This document shows positions 1 to 8,409 of a DNA stretch of 64,000 nt, in pieces (the first letter of the stretch is position 1; each line of letters starts with the position of its first letter). The translations under genes were made by a program, and so were the position numbers. Source of the DNA: Actinoplanes sp. NBC_00393 (lineage in GTDB: Bacteria; Actinomycetota; Actinomycetes; Mycobacteriales; Micromonosporaceae). The notes under the pieces were generated by a model. That model did not search any database. It had not been told where the DNA came from and worked only from the letters and a program-made list of their open reading frames with translations. Location of the stretch: NCBI RefSeq assembly GCF_036053395.1, contig NZ_CP107942.1, forward strand, positions 1,020,501 to 1,084,500, in the 5' to 3' direction.

Positions 1-368
1 GCCAGCGCGCCGTCGTCCGCACCGGAGGCCTCCTGGCCGCCGGCGGCATGGGCCTGGCCCTCGCCGTCCCGTCGCTCTGGACCACCCTGGCCGGGTTCGC
101 CCTGGCCGGCCTCGGCGTGGCCACCCTGGTGCCCGCCGCCATGCACTCCGCCGACGAACTGCCCGGCCTGCCCGCCGGCGTCGGCCTGACCGTGGTGAGC
201 TGGCTGCTGCGGGTCGGCTTCCTGCTCTCGCCGCCGCTGGTGGGTCTCGTCGCCGACCTGACCAGCCTGCGTGTCGGCCTGCTCACCGTGGTCGCCGCCG
301 GCCTGATCACGGCGGTCGCCGCCCGGGTCCTGGTCGACCGGACGCCGGCCCCGGCCCCGGCCACCTGA
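1..368 (+). CDS. MFS transporter, C-terminal part (5' end outside window)
   Basis: The frame is open from base 3 and gives about 121 residues before a TGA at 366-368, so the start lies upstream of the window. The visible part has three to four hydrophobic segments broken by short polar loops. A conserved-looking helix pair carries the charged loop GLVADLTSLR before the last helix, as in the final helices of major facilitator superfamily exporters, and the tail is Pro/Ala-rich. The substrate cannot be told from this fragment. The MFS call rests on topology and loop style only. Confidence 0.6.
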   Translation, partial: QRAVVRTGGLLAAGGMGLALAVPSLWTTLAGFALAGLGVATLVPAAMHSADELPGLPAGVGLTVVSWLLRVGFLLSPPLVGLVADLTSLRVGLLTVVAAGLITAVAARVLVDRTPAPAPAT

Positions 369-454
369 TTCTCGGCAGCCGCCGCGCCCGGGGCCTCCCG
401 CGGCGTCTCACCCGGCGCCGAGCCGCATGCCCGGCGCCGGGTGACAATGCGACC

Positions 455-883
455 ATGGCGAAAGCGATGAACGACGCCGAATGGCGGGCCTTCCTCACCC
501 ACGGCACCCGGACCGGCAAGCTGGCCACCACCCGCGCCGACGGCGCCCCGCACGTGGTGCCCATCTGGTTCCTGCTGGACGGCGACGACCTCGTCTTCAA
601 CACCGGCGCGAGTTCGGTGAAGGGCCGCAACCTGGCCCGCGACCCGCGCGCCACGGTCTGCGTCGACGAGGAGACCGCGCCGTACGCGTTCGTCACCGTC
701 CGCGGGCCGGTCACGCTGCTCACGGATCTGGCCGACATGCGCGACTGGGCCACCCGGATCGCCGCCCGCTACATGGGCCCGGAGCGGGCCGGGGAGTTCG
801 GCGCCCGCAACGCGGCCGAGGGCGAGCTGCTGGTCCGCCTGCGCATCGAGCGCGTCACGGCTTTCAGCGGCGTGGTCGACTAG
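455..883 (+). CDS. PPOX-class F420/FMN-dependent oxidoreductase family protein
   Basis: This 142-residue protein has the split-barrel pattern of the pyridoxamine 5'-phosphate oxidase-like family. An N-terminal helix is followed by GKLATTRADGAPHVVPIWF and then a nucleotide-binding strand with SSVKGRNLARDPRATVCVD. Actinobacterial members often bind F420 or FMN and reduce small substrates, so the cofactor is inferred from family only. No strong ribosome-binding site precedes the ATG. Its last 20 bases overlap the convergent acetyltransferase gene. The physiological substrate is unknown. Confidence 0.8.
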   Translation: MAKAMNDAEWRAFLTHGTRTGKLATTRADGAPHVVPIWFLLDGDDLVFNTGASSVKGRNLARDPRATVCVDEETAPYAFVTVRGPVTLLTDLADMRDWATRIAARYMGPERAGEFGARNAAEGELLVRLRIERVTAFSGVVD

Positions 884-1445
884 CCCAGGCCTCCCGGGTG
901 ATCTCGTACTCCACCTCGCCCTGCTCCGCGCCGGGCAGCGGATCGTCGAAGCTCGGGTGGAACGTGCGCACGTGACGCATGCCGACCGCGGCCATCACCG
1001 CCCGGGAGCCGGCGTTGACCGCCATGGTCTGCGCGATCACCCGCTGCTGGCCGACGGTCTCGAAGGCGTGCCGCAGCAGCTCGCGGGAGGCCTCACTGGC
1101 GAAACCCCGGCGCCAGCACCGGCGCAGGATGCGGTAGCCGAGCTCGGCGACGGCCGGGTCGTCGGGCTGGTCGGGGCCGTGCGCGGGCGGCAGCATCATC
1201 AGCCCGGTGAACGCCTCGGGGGTCTCGTCGCCCTCGAACGCCATCCAGAAGCCGAGGCCGTCGACCTTTGTGCCGTGCGCCATCCGCTCGGCGTGGGCCG
1301 CGACGACCTCGTCCCGTGAACGGGCCCGGCCGAACAGGTAGCGCAGCACCTCGGGGTCGGAGTCGAGCTCCACCTCCAGCTCGAGGTGCCGGTCGGCAAG
1401 CGGGACGAGCAGCAGGCGTTGGGTGCGCAGGATCGGCTGGGGCAT
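864..1445 (-). CDS. GNAT family N-acetyltransferase (RimJ/RimL-like)
   Basis: A 193-residue GNAT protein. It opens with the RimJ/RimL-type strand PILRTQRLLLVPL. It has the acetyl-CoA pyrophosphate-binding segment around YRILRRCWRRGFASEA and the late strand with ISRAVMAAVGMRHVR-like spacing, matching family length. It probably acetylates an amino group of a protein N-terminus or small molecule; the acceptor is unknown. The ATG follows a GAGGGTGG-like ribosome-binding site. The 3' end overlaps the convergent PPOX gene by 20 bases. Confidence 0.82.
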   Translation of the reverse strand: MPQPILRTQRLLLVPLADRHLELEVELDSDPEVLRYLFGRARSRDEVVAAHAERMAHGTKVDGLGFWMAFEGDETPEAFTGLMMLPPAHGPDQPDDPAVAELGYRILRRCWRRGFASEASRELLRHAFETVGQQRVIAQTMAVNAGSRAVMAAVGMRHVRTFHPSFDDPLPGAEQGEVEYEITREAWASRPRR

Positions 1446-1505
1446 GCCGCCACCCTCACACAGCGGGCCGGGGCGCGGCGACGTGATTTGCCGGCCGCCG
1501 GCGGT

Positions 1506-2297
1506 TCAGGCCGGCTGACGGTACGGGCCGGTCCCGCACTCCCGGATCCCGTGGTCGCGCAACACGCGGTACGCCTGCTCGACCGCCGCATGCCCGCCGA
1601 CCGCGATCGGGTAGCCGCCGACGCGTCCCGCGTACAGATTCAGCATCAGCGCATCGCCGACCGGCACGCCCGGCAGCGCCCGCCACACCGCGGTGACTGC
1701 GGAATCCAGCGAATGGTCCCGGTCGCCGCCGAGATACACCGCGGCCACCGGCTCGCCGGCGAGCCGGAACGGCGCCGGCGGCGTGAGATCCACCTGCAGC
1801 CTCGGCCACAACTCGTCGACGAGCCGCGCGATGTCGGCGTGCTCTCGGAAGTCGACGCCGGCCGGCCGAACCGGATTGAGCTCGGACGACGACACCGGAA
1901 ACGGCGACGAGCAGGCAGCGCAGTGCCCGGCCAGCCGGTTGCCCTGCCGGGCCAGCTCACCGGGGCGCTCGGCGGCGTGCACCACATTGGCGAACAGGCC
2001 CATCGCGTGCCGCGAGCGCACCGACCGCTTGACCTGGCGGGCCTTCTCGAACGCGTCCGGACCGCTGAGCAGCAGCACCTCGGAGGGGCCGCCGCACAGA
2101 TAGCGGTCCAGGAAGGCGCGGGCCAGCACGTGCCCGGAATCGGTGTACTCCGACCACAGGAACCGGGTGTCGTCCGGGGTCAGGTCGAGCCGGTGCCGGC
2201 AGGTGATGCGCAGGCCGGCGCGGGAGACAGTGCGTTCCACGTCGCGGGTGAGGCCCCGGCGCAGACAGTCCGGTTTGAGCAGCAGGAAAGCGTTCAC
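1506..2297 (-). CDS. Nucleoside-diphosphate-kinase-like protein with C-terminal extension
   Basis: 263 residues from a GTG start whose GTGA overlaps the stop of the upstream diguanylate cyclase gene. Residues 1 to about 125 resemble NDP kinase: FLLLKPDCLRRGL at the N-terminus matches the family KPD-x-RRGL motif, and FANVVHAAE matches the segment carrying the phosphate-accepting histidine. The usual His-Gly-Ser-Asp is changed to His-Ala-Ala-Glu. The remaining 138 residues contain a CxxC (CAAC) and no domain I recognise. Coupling to a GTP-consuming cyclase suggests a role near c-di-GMP metabolism, but this is inference. Catalytic activity is uncertain. Confidence 0.55.
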   Translation of the reverse strand: MNAFLLLKPDCLRRGLTRDVERTVSRAGLRITCRHRLDLTPDDTRFLWSEYTDSGHVLARAFLDRYLCGGPSEVLLLSGPDAFEKARQVKRSVRSRHAMGLFANVVHAAERPGELARQGNRLAGHCAACSSPFPVSSSELNPVRPAGVDFREHADIARLVDELWPRLQVDLTPPAPFRLAGEPVAAVYLGGDRDHSLDSAVTAVWRALPGVPVGDALMLNLYAGRVGGYPIAVGGHAAVEQAYRVLRDHGIRECGTGPYRQPA

Positions 2298-3775
2298 GAG
2301 GCCTTCGACAGTAGCGCGTCCGGCTCCAGGGACTCCTGCCAGATCGCCCAGCGGGTGTCCGGCCCGAGCGCCTTGGCCCGGTACATGGCCAGGTCGGCGC
2401 GGTGCACCAGCTCGTCGTGGGTCAGCTCGCCGGGACCGGAGACGGCCACCCCGATGCTCGCCGCGAGCGTGATGAGGCGGCCGTCGACGGCGACCGGGCC
2501 CAGGGCGGCGGCGATGCGCCCGGCTACCTCGTACGCCTCCTCGGGGTGATTGATCTCCGGCAGAACCACCGCGAACTCGTCGCCGCCGAGACGGGCCGGC
2601 AGGCCCGGCGAGCTGACACAGCGGCGCAGCACCTCGGCGAAGGCGATCAGCACCAGATCGCCGGACTTGTGCCCGAGGGTGTCGTTGATCTCCTTGAAGC
2701 CGTTCATGTCGATCACCAGGATGCCGGTGCTCGCGTTGCGGGCCAGCGACCGGTGCGACGCGACCCGGAACCGGCTGCGGTTGGCCAGCCCGGTCAGCCC
2801 GTCGGTGCGGGCCTGCTCGTCGCTCTCCCGCTGGACCAGGGCCTGCCGGTACAGCACCAGCGCGCTGAGGGCGGCGCCGCCGAGAGCGAGTCCGCCCCAC
2901 GGGGAGAACTCGCCCTCCTGCACCGCGGCGGCCAGCATCAGCAGGTGCGCCACGGCGACCGCGGTGAACGGCAGGAACCGCCCGATCGGCAAGCCCTGCC
3001 GGGGTTCCCGGGCGACGCCGCAGCGCGACCGCAGCTGCTCCACCGCAGCGGCCGCGAGCAGCGCGTCCGCGGTGATCCAGCAGACGAACTGCCAGGACGT
3101 CTGGGTGGTCAGGCCGTGACCGTCCAGATAGCCGTGCACCGCGTCGCCGACGAAGAGCACCAGCGCGCCGGCGGTGAGCAGCAGCAGCGGGCGCTGCGCG
3201 GACTCGTCGGCGCCGCGCAGCAGCGCCCGGGCCGCCACGAACAGCAGAGCCAGGTCGGCGATCGAGTAGACCAGCGCGCTGTCGACCGAGGTGTACCAGA
3301 GCACCGTCGTCCCGCCGACCAGCACGATCAGCGCGTCCAGGACGGTCTTCAGCCGGTCCCGGCGGTTCATCGGGGCCAGCGGGAACCGTTGCAGGGCGAT
3401 CAGCAGCGCCACCACGAAGATCACGTGGGTGATGTCGGCGGCGACTGACGTACCGTCCCGGTCGAAGAACAGCAGCAGTGGCGCGCTCGTGACCAGCACC
3501 GCGAAGCTGGCGGCCACCGCGCCCCAGGCCTGCCGCAGCCGGCCGGGCAGGGCCGGTTGCCGGGCGGCGCGGACCGCCGCGGCCAGGCCGAACACGCCGA
3601 ATGCGAACCGGGCCAGCTCGGCTGTCTCGTCGTACGCCGAGACGTCGGTGACCAGGGCGGCGCCGGACAGGACGATCATCGTGAGGTACAGGCCGCCGAG
3701 CAGCAGGTAGGCCGAGGCCAGAGCGGGCGCCCGCCGGTGCCGTGGGGCCGGCACACGTCTCGTCCAGGTCTGCAT
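2294..3775 (-). CDS. Membrane-anchored diguanylate cyclase (GGDEF)
   Basis: 493 residues from the ATG at 3775. The first ~310 residues hold about eight to nine hydrophobic helices (for example ASAYLLLGGLYLTMIVLSGA), a MASE-like sensory membrane region. The C-terminal ~170 residues are a GGDEF domain starting at TDGLTGLANR, with an intact RLGGDEFAVVL active-site loop, so c-di-GMP synthesis from two GTP is expected. The position nine residues before GGDEF reads SSPG rather than RxxD, so no inhibitory site is evident. The 3' end overlaps the NDP-kinase-like gene by four bases, implying translational coupling. Confidence 0.85.
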   Translation of the reverse strand: MQTWTRRVPAPRHRRAPALASAYLLLGGLYLTMIVLSGAALVTDVSAYDETAELARFAFGVFGLAAAVRAARQPALPGRLRQAWGAVAASFAVLVTSAPLLLFFDRDGTSVAADITHVIFVVALLIALQRFPLAPMNRRDRLKTVLDALIVLVGGTTVLWYTSVDSALVYSIADLALLFVAARALLRGADESAQRPLLLLTAGALVLFVGDAVHGYLDGHGLTTQTSWQFVCWITADALLAAAAVEQLRSRCGVAREPRQGLPIGRFLPFTAVAVAHLLMLAAAVQEGEFSPWGGLALGGAALSALVLYRQALVQRESDEQARTDGLTGLANRSRFRVASHRSLARNASTGILVIDMNGFKEINDTLGHKSGDLVLIAFAEVLRRCVSSPGLPARLGGDEFAVVLPEINHPEEAYEVAGRIAAALGPVAVDGRLITLAASIGVAVSGPGELTHDELVHRADLAMYRAKALGPDTRWAIWQESLEPDALLSKAS

Positions 3776-3854
3776 GACGCCTTGGATCGGTATCGCCCGG
3801 GTGCACTTGAGAAAGGGCCGGTTGCAGGGTGGTTCCGCTACCGAACTTAACCGA

Positions 3855-3866
3855 TAGGATTTGTGG
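3855..3866 (+). promoter_or_regulatory. Candidate -10 for a leaderless transcript of the SfnB-like gene
   Basis: TAGGAT at 3855-3860 matches the actinobacterial -10 hexamer and ends six bases before the ATG at 3867. Transcription would begin on or next to the start codon, giving a leaderless mRNA. No good -35 is visible. The site also argues against using the in-frame TTG at 3861. Confidence 0.4.
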
Positions 3867-5048
3867 ATGGCAGCTCCACAGACCCATGACGAGGCGGTCG
3901 CGGCCGCCCACCGGCTCGCCGCACAGCTCGAACCCGGCGCCATCCAGCGCGACCGGGACGGCGCCGCGGTGATCCCGCACGAGGCGCTGGCCGCCCTCGA
4001 CGACTCCGGCCTGCTCGCGATCACCATTCCCGCCGCCGACGGTGGTCCGGGGCTCGGTCCGCGTACCCTCGCCGAGGTCATCCGCATCCTCGCCGCCGCC
4101 GACCCGGCCATCGCCCAGATCCCGCAGGGCCACTTCCTGATGATCGACGTGCTCGCCGTGCACGGCACGCGCGAGGCCTGCAAGCGCCTCTACGGCGACG
4201 TGCTGGCCGGCCGCCGGCTCGGCAACGGCCTCGCCGAACGCGGCGGCAAACACGCCCAGGACCTGAAGACCCGCATCGTCGGCGGCCGCCTGGACGGCGT
4301 CAAGTACTACACGACCGGCGCGCTCACCAGCAGCTGGATCGGCGTCAGCGCCCTCGACGAGAACGACCGGCTGGTCCTGGCATTCGTGGCCCGCCACGCC
4401 GACGGCGTCCGCGTCGACACCGACTGGGACATGGTCGGCCAGCGCGCCACGATCAGCGGAACAGCCACGTTCTCGCAGGTCACGGTCGACCCTTCGTTGC
4501 GGGTGTCGTATGCGGAGGCGTACGCCGTACCCCAGCAACTCGGCGCCCGCGCCCAGCTCATCCACACCGCCATCGAGGTCGGCATCGCCGGTGCCGCCCT
4601 GCGCGACGCCCGCGACTACCTGCGCAACAAGGCCCGCCCGTCCTCCGAGGCGGTCCGCGCCGGCGCCGTGGCCGCCACCGACGACCCGCACGTCCGGCAC
4701 CGCTACGGCCGCCTCGCCAGCCGGGTCCGGGCCGCCGAAGCGCTCCTCACCTCGGCCGCCCTCACCCTCGAGGAGGTCGGCCTCGTCCCGGCCGACGCCG
4801 ACGCCGCCGCGCGCGGCTCACTCGCCGTCGCGGCCGCGAAAGCCTTCGGCAGCGAGATCGCGGTGGAGGCCGGGTCCGAACTGTTCACCCTCTGCGGAAC
4901 CAGCTCGGCCGCAGCCAAATACGACCTGGACCGGCACTGGCGCAACGCGCGCACGCACAGTGTGCACGACCCGATCGATTACAAATACACCCATATCGCG
5001 GCCTACGAATTGGCCGGCATCCAGCCACCCAACCATGGACAGCTTTAA
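3867..5048 (+). CDS. sfnB: SfnB-type sulfur-acquisition flavoprotein (acyl-CoA dehydrogenase fold)
   Basis: A 393-residue acyl-CoA-dehydrogenase-fold protein most like SfnB/DszC flavin-dependent oxidoreductases, which help release sulfur from organosulfur compounds. The N-terminal helical domain contains IPAADGGPGLGPRTLAEV. The central barrel includes the LAERGGKHAQDL segment typical of SfnB, and the C-terminal helices include ELFTLCGTSSAAAKYDLDR and a His-rich end. ATG 3867 is preferred to TTG 3861 because of the adjacent -10. No other sulfonate genes are adjacent, so the substrate is open. It is divergent from the cyclase gene. Confidence 0.68.
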   Translation: MAAPQTHDEAVAAAHRLAAQLEPGAIQRDRDGAAVIPHEALAALDDSGLLAITIPAADGGPGLGPRTLAEVIRILAAADPAIAQIPQGHFLMIDVLAVHGTREACKRLYGDVLAGRRLGNGLAERGGKHAQDLKTRIVGGRLDGVKYYTTGALTSSWIGVSALDENDRLVLAFVARHADGVRVDTDWDMVGQRATISGTATFSQVTVDPSLRVSYAEAYAVPQQLGARAQLIHTAIEVGIAGAALRDARDYLRNKARPSSEAVRAGAVAATDDPHVRHRYGRLASRVRAAEALLTSAALTLEEVGLVPADADAAARGSLAVAAAKAFGSEIAVEAGSELFTLCGTSSAAAKYDLDRHWRNARTHSVHDPIDYKYTHIAAYELAGIQPPNHGQL

Positions 5049-5166
5049 CGGTACGGGTGTGACAGGGTCCCCGCTTTCCGGCGCGAGCCAGGCGCGGTGC
5101 CGGGCCCCAGCGCGTCCGCCGGGCCCATGCAGGCAGACGCAGAACTCAAGCTCAGCCCTCGCCTAT

Positions 5167-5310
5167 CGCAAGCCGATTTGTCCGGCCGGCGCCCACGGTC
5201 GCTTCGCGCCCGGGCACGCAGCGGTGGGTGCCAGCTGGTTTGTCCGGCTGGCGCTCAGGGTCGTTTTCCGCCCGGGCACGCAGCCGTGGAACCCAGCTGG
5301 GTCGGTCGGC
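5167..5310. repeat. REP-like 62-bp repeat units, about two copies
   Basis: Two units begin at TGTCCGGC(C/T)GGCGC near 5168 and 5230, run through (C/T)GGGCACGCAGC and end at a CCAGCTGG core. A third start (CGGTCGGCTGACG) follows. The second unit shares CGGCTGGCGCTNAGGGTCG and GCAGCCGTGG with the repeats at 57874-57990. The paired GGCTGG and CCAGC cores allow each unit to fold as a hairpin. Confidence 0.6.
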
Positions 5311-5494
5311 TGACGTTCATGGCTGCTTGCCCCGGGTTGCTGTAGGTGTTGCCTGCCGGTCGGATGTTGTGCGGTGTCGGGACCGGACGTGCTGCCGGCC
5401 TGACGCTGCGATGGCGCGACGTTCTGATCGCTAGTGGATCAACAAGGTGGCCAGAATTCCCAGCCCGGGTGATCCACAAGGCGGGTTTGCGGGG

Positions 5495-5551
5495 CCGGCT
5501 GGGAGCTGGGGCTGCCTCGGCCGGCCGGAAGGGTGTGTAACTCCCAGCCGG
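5495..5551. repeat. Perfect 11-bp inverted repeat (stem-loop)
   Basis: CCGGCTGGGAG at 5495-5505 is exactly complementary to CTCCCAGCCGG at 5541-5551, with a 35-base loop. There is no T-tract, so it is not a typical terminator. It may be a decayed member of the local GGCTGG/CCAGCC palindromic repeats. Confidence 0.55.
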
Positions 5552-5793
5552 ATGATCGAAAATGCTGAAAATGAGGGCTCGGCTGTGTCTTACGGCTCTT
5601 GCCCACCATCCGAACCCCTTGCCGCGCTGCTCATCAGCAAGGCGGCTGGTGAGATCGCCGTCGATCGGTCATGATCCGGGGCGGCGGGACTTCGGGCACG
5701 CGTGACTCCGGGCCGCGCGGCTGCGAGTTGGTGCTACTCGTTGGGCTCGCGCGGCTCGGGGACGCACTAATCCTGGGCTGCCGCGACCCGGAC

Positions 5794-5934
5794 GGCGTGG
5801 TTCTGGGGCGCGTCGTTCTTGTGCCTGCGCGACCGCGGGCGGCGTGGTTCTGGGGCGCGTCGTTCTTGTGCCTGCGCGACCGCGGGCGGCGTGGTTCTGG
5901 TGCGCGTCGTTTCTGTGCTCGCGCGACTCGCGGT
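5794..5934. repeat. 47-bp tandem repeat, three copies
   Basis: Units start with GGCGTGGTTCTGG at 5794, 5841 and 5888. The first two are nearly identical over 47 bp and the third is degenerate. Weaker copies seem to extend upstream to about 5720. The period is not a multiple of three, so the array is unlikely to encode protein. Confidence 0.85.
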
Positions 5935-6185
5935 TGCGCGACCAGGCGCGTGCCGCCACGGGGTGACAGCTCTGCCGTGCGGCTGAGGCCCGGTTTGGCG
6001 CTCGGTTGATCACTCGGCCGCGCGGGAATGCTGTGCCACCGCGCGGCAGGCAGCGCTGTTGGGCGGCTGACTGATCAAGTAGATCGAAATGGCAGCATCA
6101 GCCGCACGGTGGCGCTGTCACCCGCCGATCTGCCGCGTGAAGCTGGGATTGCGGGGCTGTGTTGGCCGGTGATGCGCAGGAGCGG

Positions 6186-6839
6186 TCATGCCAAGCGCCA
6201 GCGCAGTGTGTCGTCCCAGGGGCGCGTTGCGCAGACCACCGAGAAGCCCAGCTGGGAAACCGCACGGGCACCTGGGGTCGAGCATTTGGAACCGAGGGTG
6301 ACCACCTGCGGCGAACTACTCGTCTGCGATGGCGTGGGCTTCTTCGTCGGGGAAGGGCTTGCGGCCGGCTTCGTGGGGGACGGCGCTTCGGCCGGGGTGG
6401 TCTTGGTCGGCTCAGCCGTTGGCTTCGCCGATGGCGCGCTGCTCTTCTTGGGCTTGCGCGAGGGCTTCGTCGACGGCGGGGCTGTCGGTGCGGCGCCCGG
6501 ATTCGGTGTGCCTGATGTCGGGGCGCCCGACTGGCCGTCCGGTGTCTGTGCGGCCGGTTTCTGTCCGGTGGGCGTTCCGTCGGAGGCGGTCGCGACGATC
6601 GTGGGTGTGCGGTCGGTCGTGTCGGCTGCTTCGCCGGTGGCCCAGGAGGGCTCGGCGGGCCGTTCCAGCAGACCGGCGATGATCATCCCGCCGCCGAAGA
6701 GCATCAGTGCGGTCAGCGCCGACAGCGCGAGGAAGCGCGGGCGGTGTGGCGCGGGCCGGGCGGCTGTGACGGTTGGAACCAGCGTCGTGGGCTGCTCCTC
6801 GTACTCCTCGGGTGACGACGCGGCGGGGCCGTTGATCAT
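6186..6839 (-). CDS. Single-pass membrane protein with Pro/Ser/Thr-rich extracytoplasmic linker
   Basis: 217 residues from the ATG at 6839. A short cytoplasmic N-terminus is followed by one strong transmembrane helix (ALSALTALMLFGGGMIIAGL, about residues 40-62). Then comes a ~100-residue Thr/Pro/Ser/Lys-rich linker that probably spans the cell wall. A compact ~35-residue end with two cysteines (GSKCSTPG and FSVVCATRPW) finishes the protein; the cysteines could form a disulfide. No catalytic domain is seen and the function is unknown. The region upstream of the start is filled with tandem repeats. Confidence 0.65.
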   Translation of the reverse strand: MINGPAASSPEEYEEQPTTLVPTVTAARPAPHRPRFLALSALTALMLFGGGMIIAGLLERPAEPSWATGEAADTTDRTPTIVATASDGTPTGQKPAAQTPDGQSGAPTSGTPNPGAAPTAPPSTKPSRKPKKSSAPSAKPTAEPTKTTPAEAPSPTKPAASPSPTKKPTPSQTSSSPQVVTLGSKCSTPGARAVSQLGFSVVCATRPWDDTLRWRLA

Positions 6840-6984
6840 CAGGACAGCTTGGCGTGCGAGAGATGATCTTGGGCACGGGTGTTCGTGCCGCTCCGGCGAC
6901 CACTTCGTCACCCGGTCATCGTCCGGAACGCCAGCCGAACAGATCCATCCGGACGTTGCGCCCGCCGCCCGGCCTACGGCCCGC

Positions 6985-7293
6985 GCTGAGTTGGGCGGAC
7001 GTTGCGCCCGCTGCGCGGGGCTGGGAGGCCCGCGCTGAGATGGGCGGACGTTGCGCCCGCTGCGCGGGGCTGGGAGGCCGGCGCTGAGATGGGCGGACGT
7101 TGCGCCCGCTGCGCGGGCTGGGAGGCCGGCGCTGAGATGGGCGGACGTTGCGCCCGCTGCGCGGGCTGGGAGGCCGGCGCTGAGACGGCCGGACGTTGCG
7201 CCCCCTGGTGGGCTTGGTGGCCGGCGCTGAGATGGCCGGACGTTGCGCCGGCCGCCTGCGTTGAGACGGGCGGAGGTTGCGCCGCTGTCCGGG
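6985..7293. repeat. 47-49-bp tandem repeat (minisatellite), about seven copies
   Basis: Copies begin with GCTGAG(A/T)(T/C)GG at 6985, 7034, 7083, 7131, 7179 and 7226, with a shorter copy near 7260. Each contains CGGACGTTGCGCCC and most contain GCTGGGAGGCC. Spacing is 49, 49, 48, 48 and 47 bp, so copies differ by indels and the array does not hold a reading frame. It lies between the start of the membrane protein gene and a gene remnant. Confidence 0.9.
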
Positions 7294-7328
7294 CCGGCAG
7301 GCCTAACGTGGCTGGTGCTGAGAGGGGC

Positions 7329-7540
7329 TCAGGGGTGGTCCCAGACGGTGGCGTCGAAGCCGACGCTTCCCTCCCGGGCGTTGATCTTGCGGACGGTCAG
7401 CCGGGCGATGCGGTCCTCGCTGGTTCGCAGGCAAAGGACGTCGCCGGTGGTGACGCCCTTCACCTTCGTGATCCCTTCGGCGATAGCGCATTGCGCGAGC
7501 TCGGGAGTGCCCGAGCCCTCTACCCGGCCAGGGCGGAGCG
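7329..7540 (-). pseudogene. C-terminal remnant of a secreted or membrane protein gene
   Basis: Reading leftward from about 7540 to the TGA at 7329-7331 gives about 70 residues that look like a real protein end. The readable segments include GDVLCLRTSEDRIARLTV and VGFDATVWDHP. This pattern occurs at the C-terminus of extracytoplasmic domains in actinobacterial membrane proteins. No ATG or well-placed GTG precedes it, the frame closes at about 7590, and a minisatellite adjoins the 3' side. I infer a 5'-deleted gene; a very short GTG-initiated gene is the alternative. Confidence 0.4.
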
Positions 7541-7599
7541 GCCGAAGGCGGGTTTGCCCCGGTGTTGTCTCGCTGCCGCGGCGCTTCCGTCACTGGGGG

Positions 7600-8385
7600 T
7601 CAGGGCTTGCGGGCGACCCCGGCGTACCCGTCGACGACGGGACGGTCGTCGCTGGCGGGGCGCCACAGTGGGGTCGGGACCACGCCCGGCTCGATCAGCT
7701 CGAGGCCGTCGAAGAAGGCGGTGAAGTCGGCGACCTCGCGCAGGTGGTAGGGGACTGCGCCGCTCTCGTTGTACTGACGGTGGGACTCGATCACCCGCTC
7801 GCTGGTGGCGGTGCCGTCGGACATCGCCAGGTAGCTGCCCGGCGGCAGGCCGGCGACCAGGGCCTGCACGATGGCGCGGGCCTCCGCGGGGTCCTCGACG
7901 TGGCCCATGACGCCGAGCATCATCAGCGCGATCGGCTTGTCGAAGTCGAGGATCTCGCGGGCATCGGCGAGCACCGCGGCGGAGTCACGCAGGTCCCGGT
8001 CGATGTAGCGGGTGACGCCCTCGGGGGTGCTGGTGAGCAGCGCCCGGGCGTGGGCGAGCACGAGCGGGTCGTTGTCGACGTAGACGATCCGGGTGTCGGG
8101 GGCGACCCGCTGGGCGACCTCGTGGGTGTTGTCCACGGTCGGCAGGCCGGTGCCCACGTCGAGGAACTGCCGGATGCCGGCCTCGCCGGCCAGGTGGGTG
8201 ACGGCCCGGCCGAGGAAGGCCCGGGTCTCGCGGGCGGCGTCCACGATCTCCGGGAAGACCGCCCGGACCTGGTCGCCCACGGCCCGGTCGGCGGCGAAGT
8301 TGTCCTTGCCGCCGAGCCAGTAGTTCCACACGCGGGCCGAGTGCGGGATCTCGGTGTTGAGTTTGTCCGTGATGCTGTCCGTCAC
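7600..8385 (-). CDS. SAM-dependent methyltransferase, SCO1731/DUF574 type
   Basis: A 261-residue protein of the actinobacterial DUF574 methyltransferase family. It has the family N-terminal block PHSARVWNYWLGGKDNF, then the SAM-binding GxG loop in FLDVGTGLPT, the acidic residue after strand 2 in VYVDNDPLVL, and a C-terminal GYAGVARKP. Members are abundant in Streptomyces and Actinoplanes and their substrates are mostly unknown. Length fits the family. It is followed by a small gap and the remnant at 7329-7540. No operon partner suggests a pathway. Confidence 0.88.
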   Translation of the reverse strand: MTDSITDKLNTEIPHSARVWNYWLGGKDNFAADRAVGDQVRAVFPEIVDAARETRAFLGRAVTHLAGEAGIRQFLDVGTGLPTVDNTHEVAQRVAPDTRIVYVDNDPLVLAHARALLTSTPEGVTRYIDRDLRDSAAVLADAREILDFDKPIALMMLGVMGHVEDPAEARAIVQALVAGLPPGSYLAMSDGTATSERVIESHRQYNESGAVPYHLREVADFTAFFDGLELIEPGVVPTPLWRPASDDRPVVDGYAGVARKP

Positions 8386-8409
8386 GGCAGCAGTGTCCCG
8401 TTTAAGAGA

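Larger units (their letters stand above)
5049..6185. other. 1.1-kb gene-poor, repeat-rich intergenic region
   Basis: I find no credible gene here; open frames on both strands are overlapping GC-rich shadows without ribosome-binding sites. The region holds degenerate 62-bp repeats (5167-5300), a perfect 8-bp inverted repeat GTGGATCA/TGATCCAC near 5434-5477, an 11-bp inverted repeat at 5495-5551 and a 47-bp tandem repeat (5794-5934). Confidence 0.6.

Noticed and set aside
2298..4700. A long upstream extension of the NDP-kinase-like frame
   Set aside because: It runs out of frame across the diguanylate cyclase and SfnB genes and has Arg/Ala-rich composition. Only the part from the GTG at 2297 looks like protein.
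6985..7293. Regular repeats spaced like a CRISPR array
   Set aside because: Units are contiguous tandem copies with no unique spacers, and no cas genes are near.
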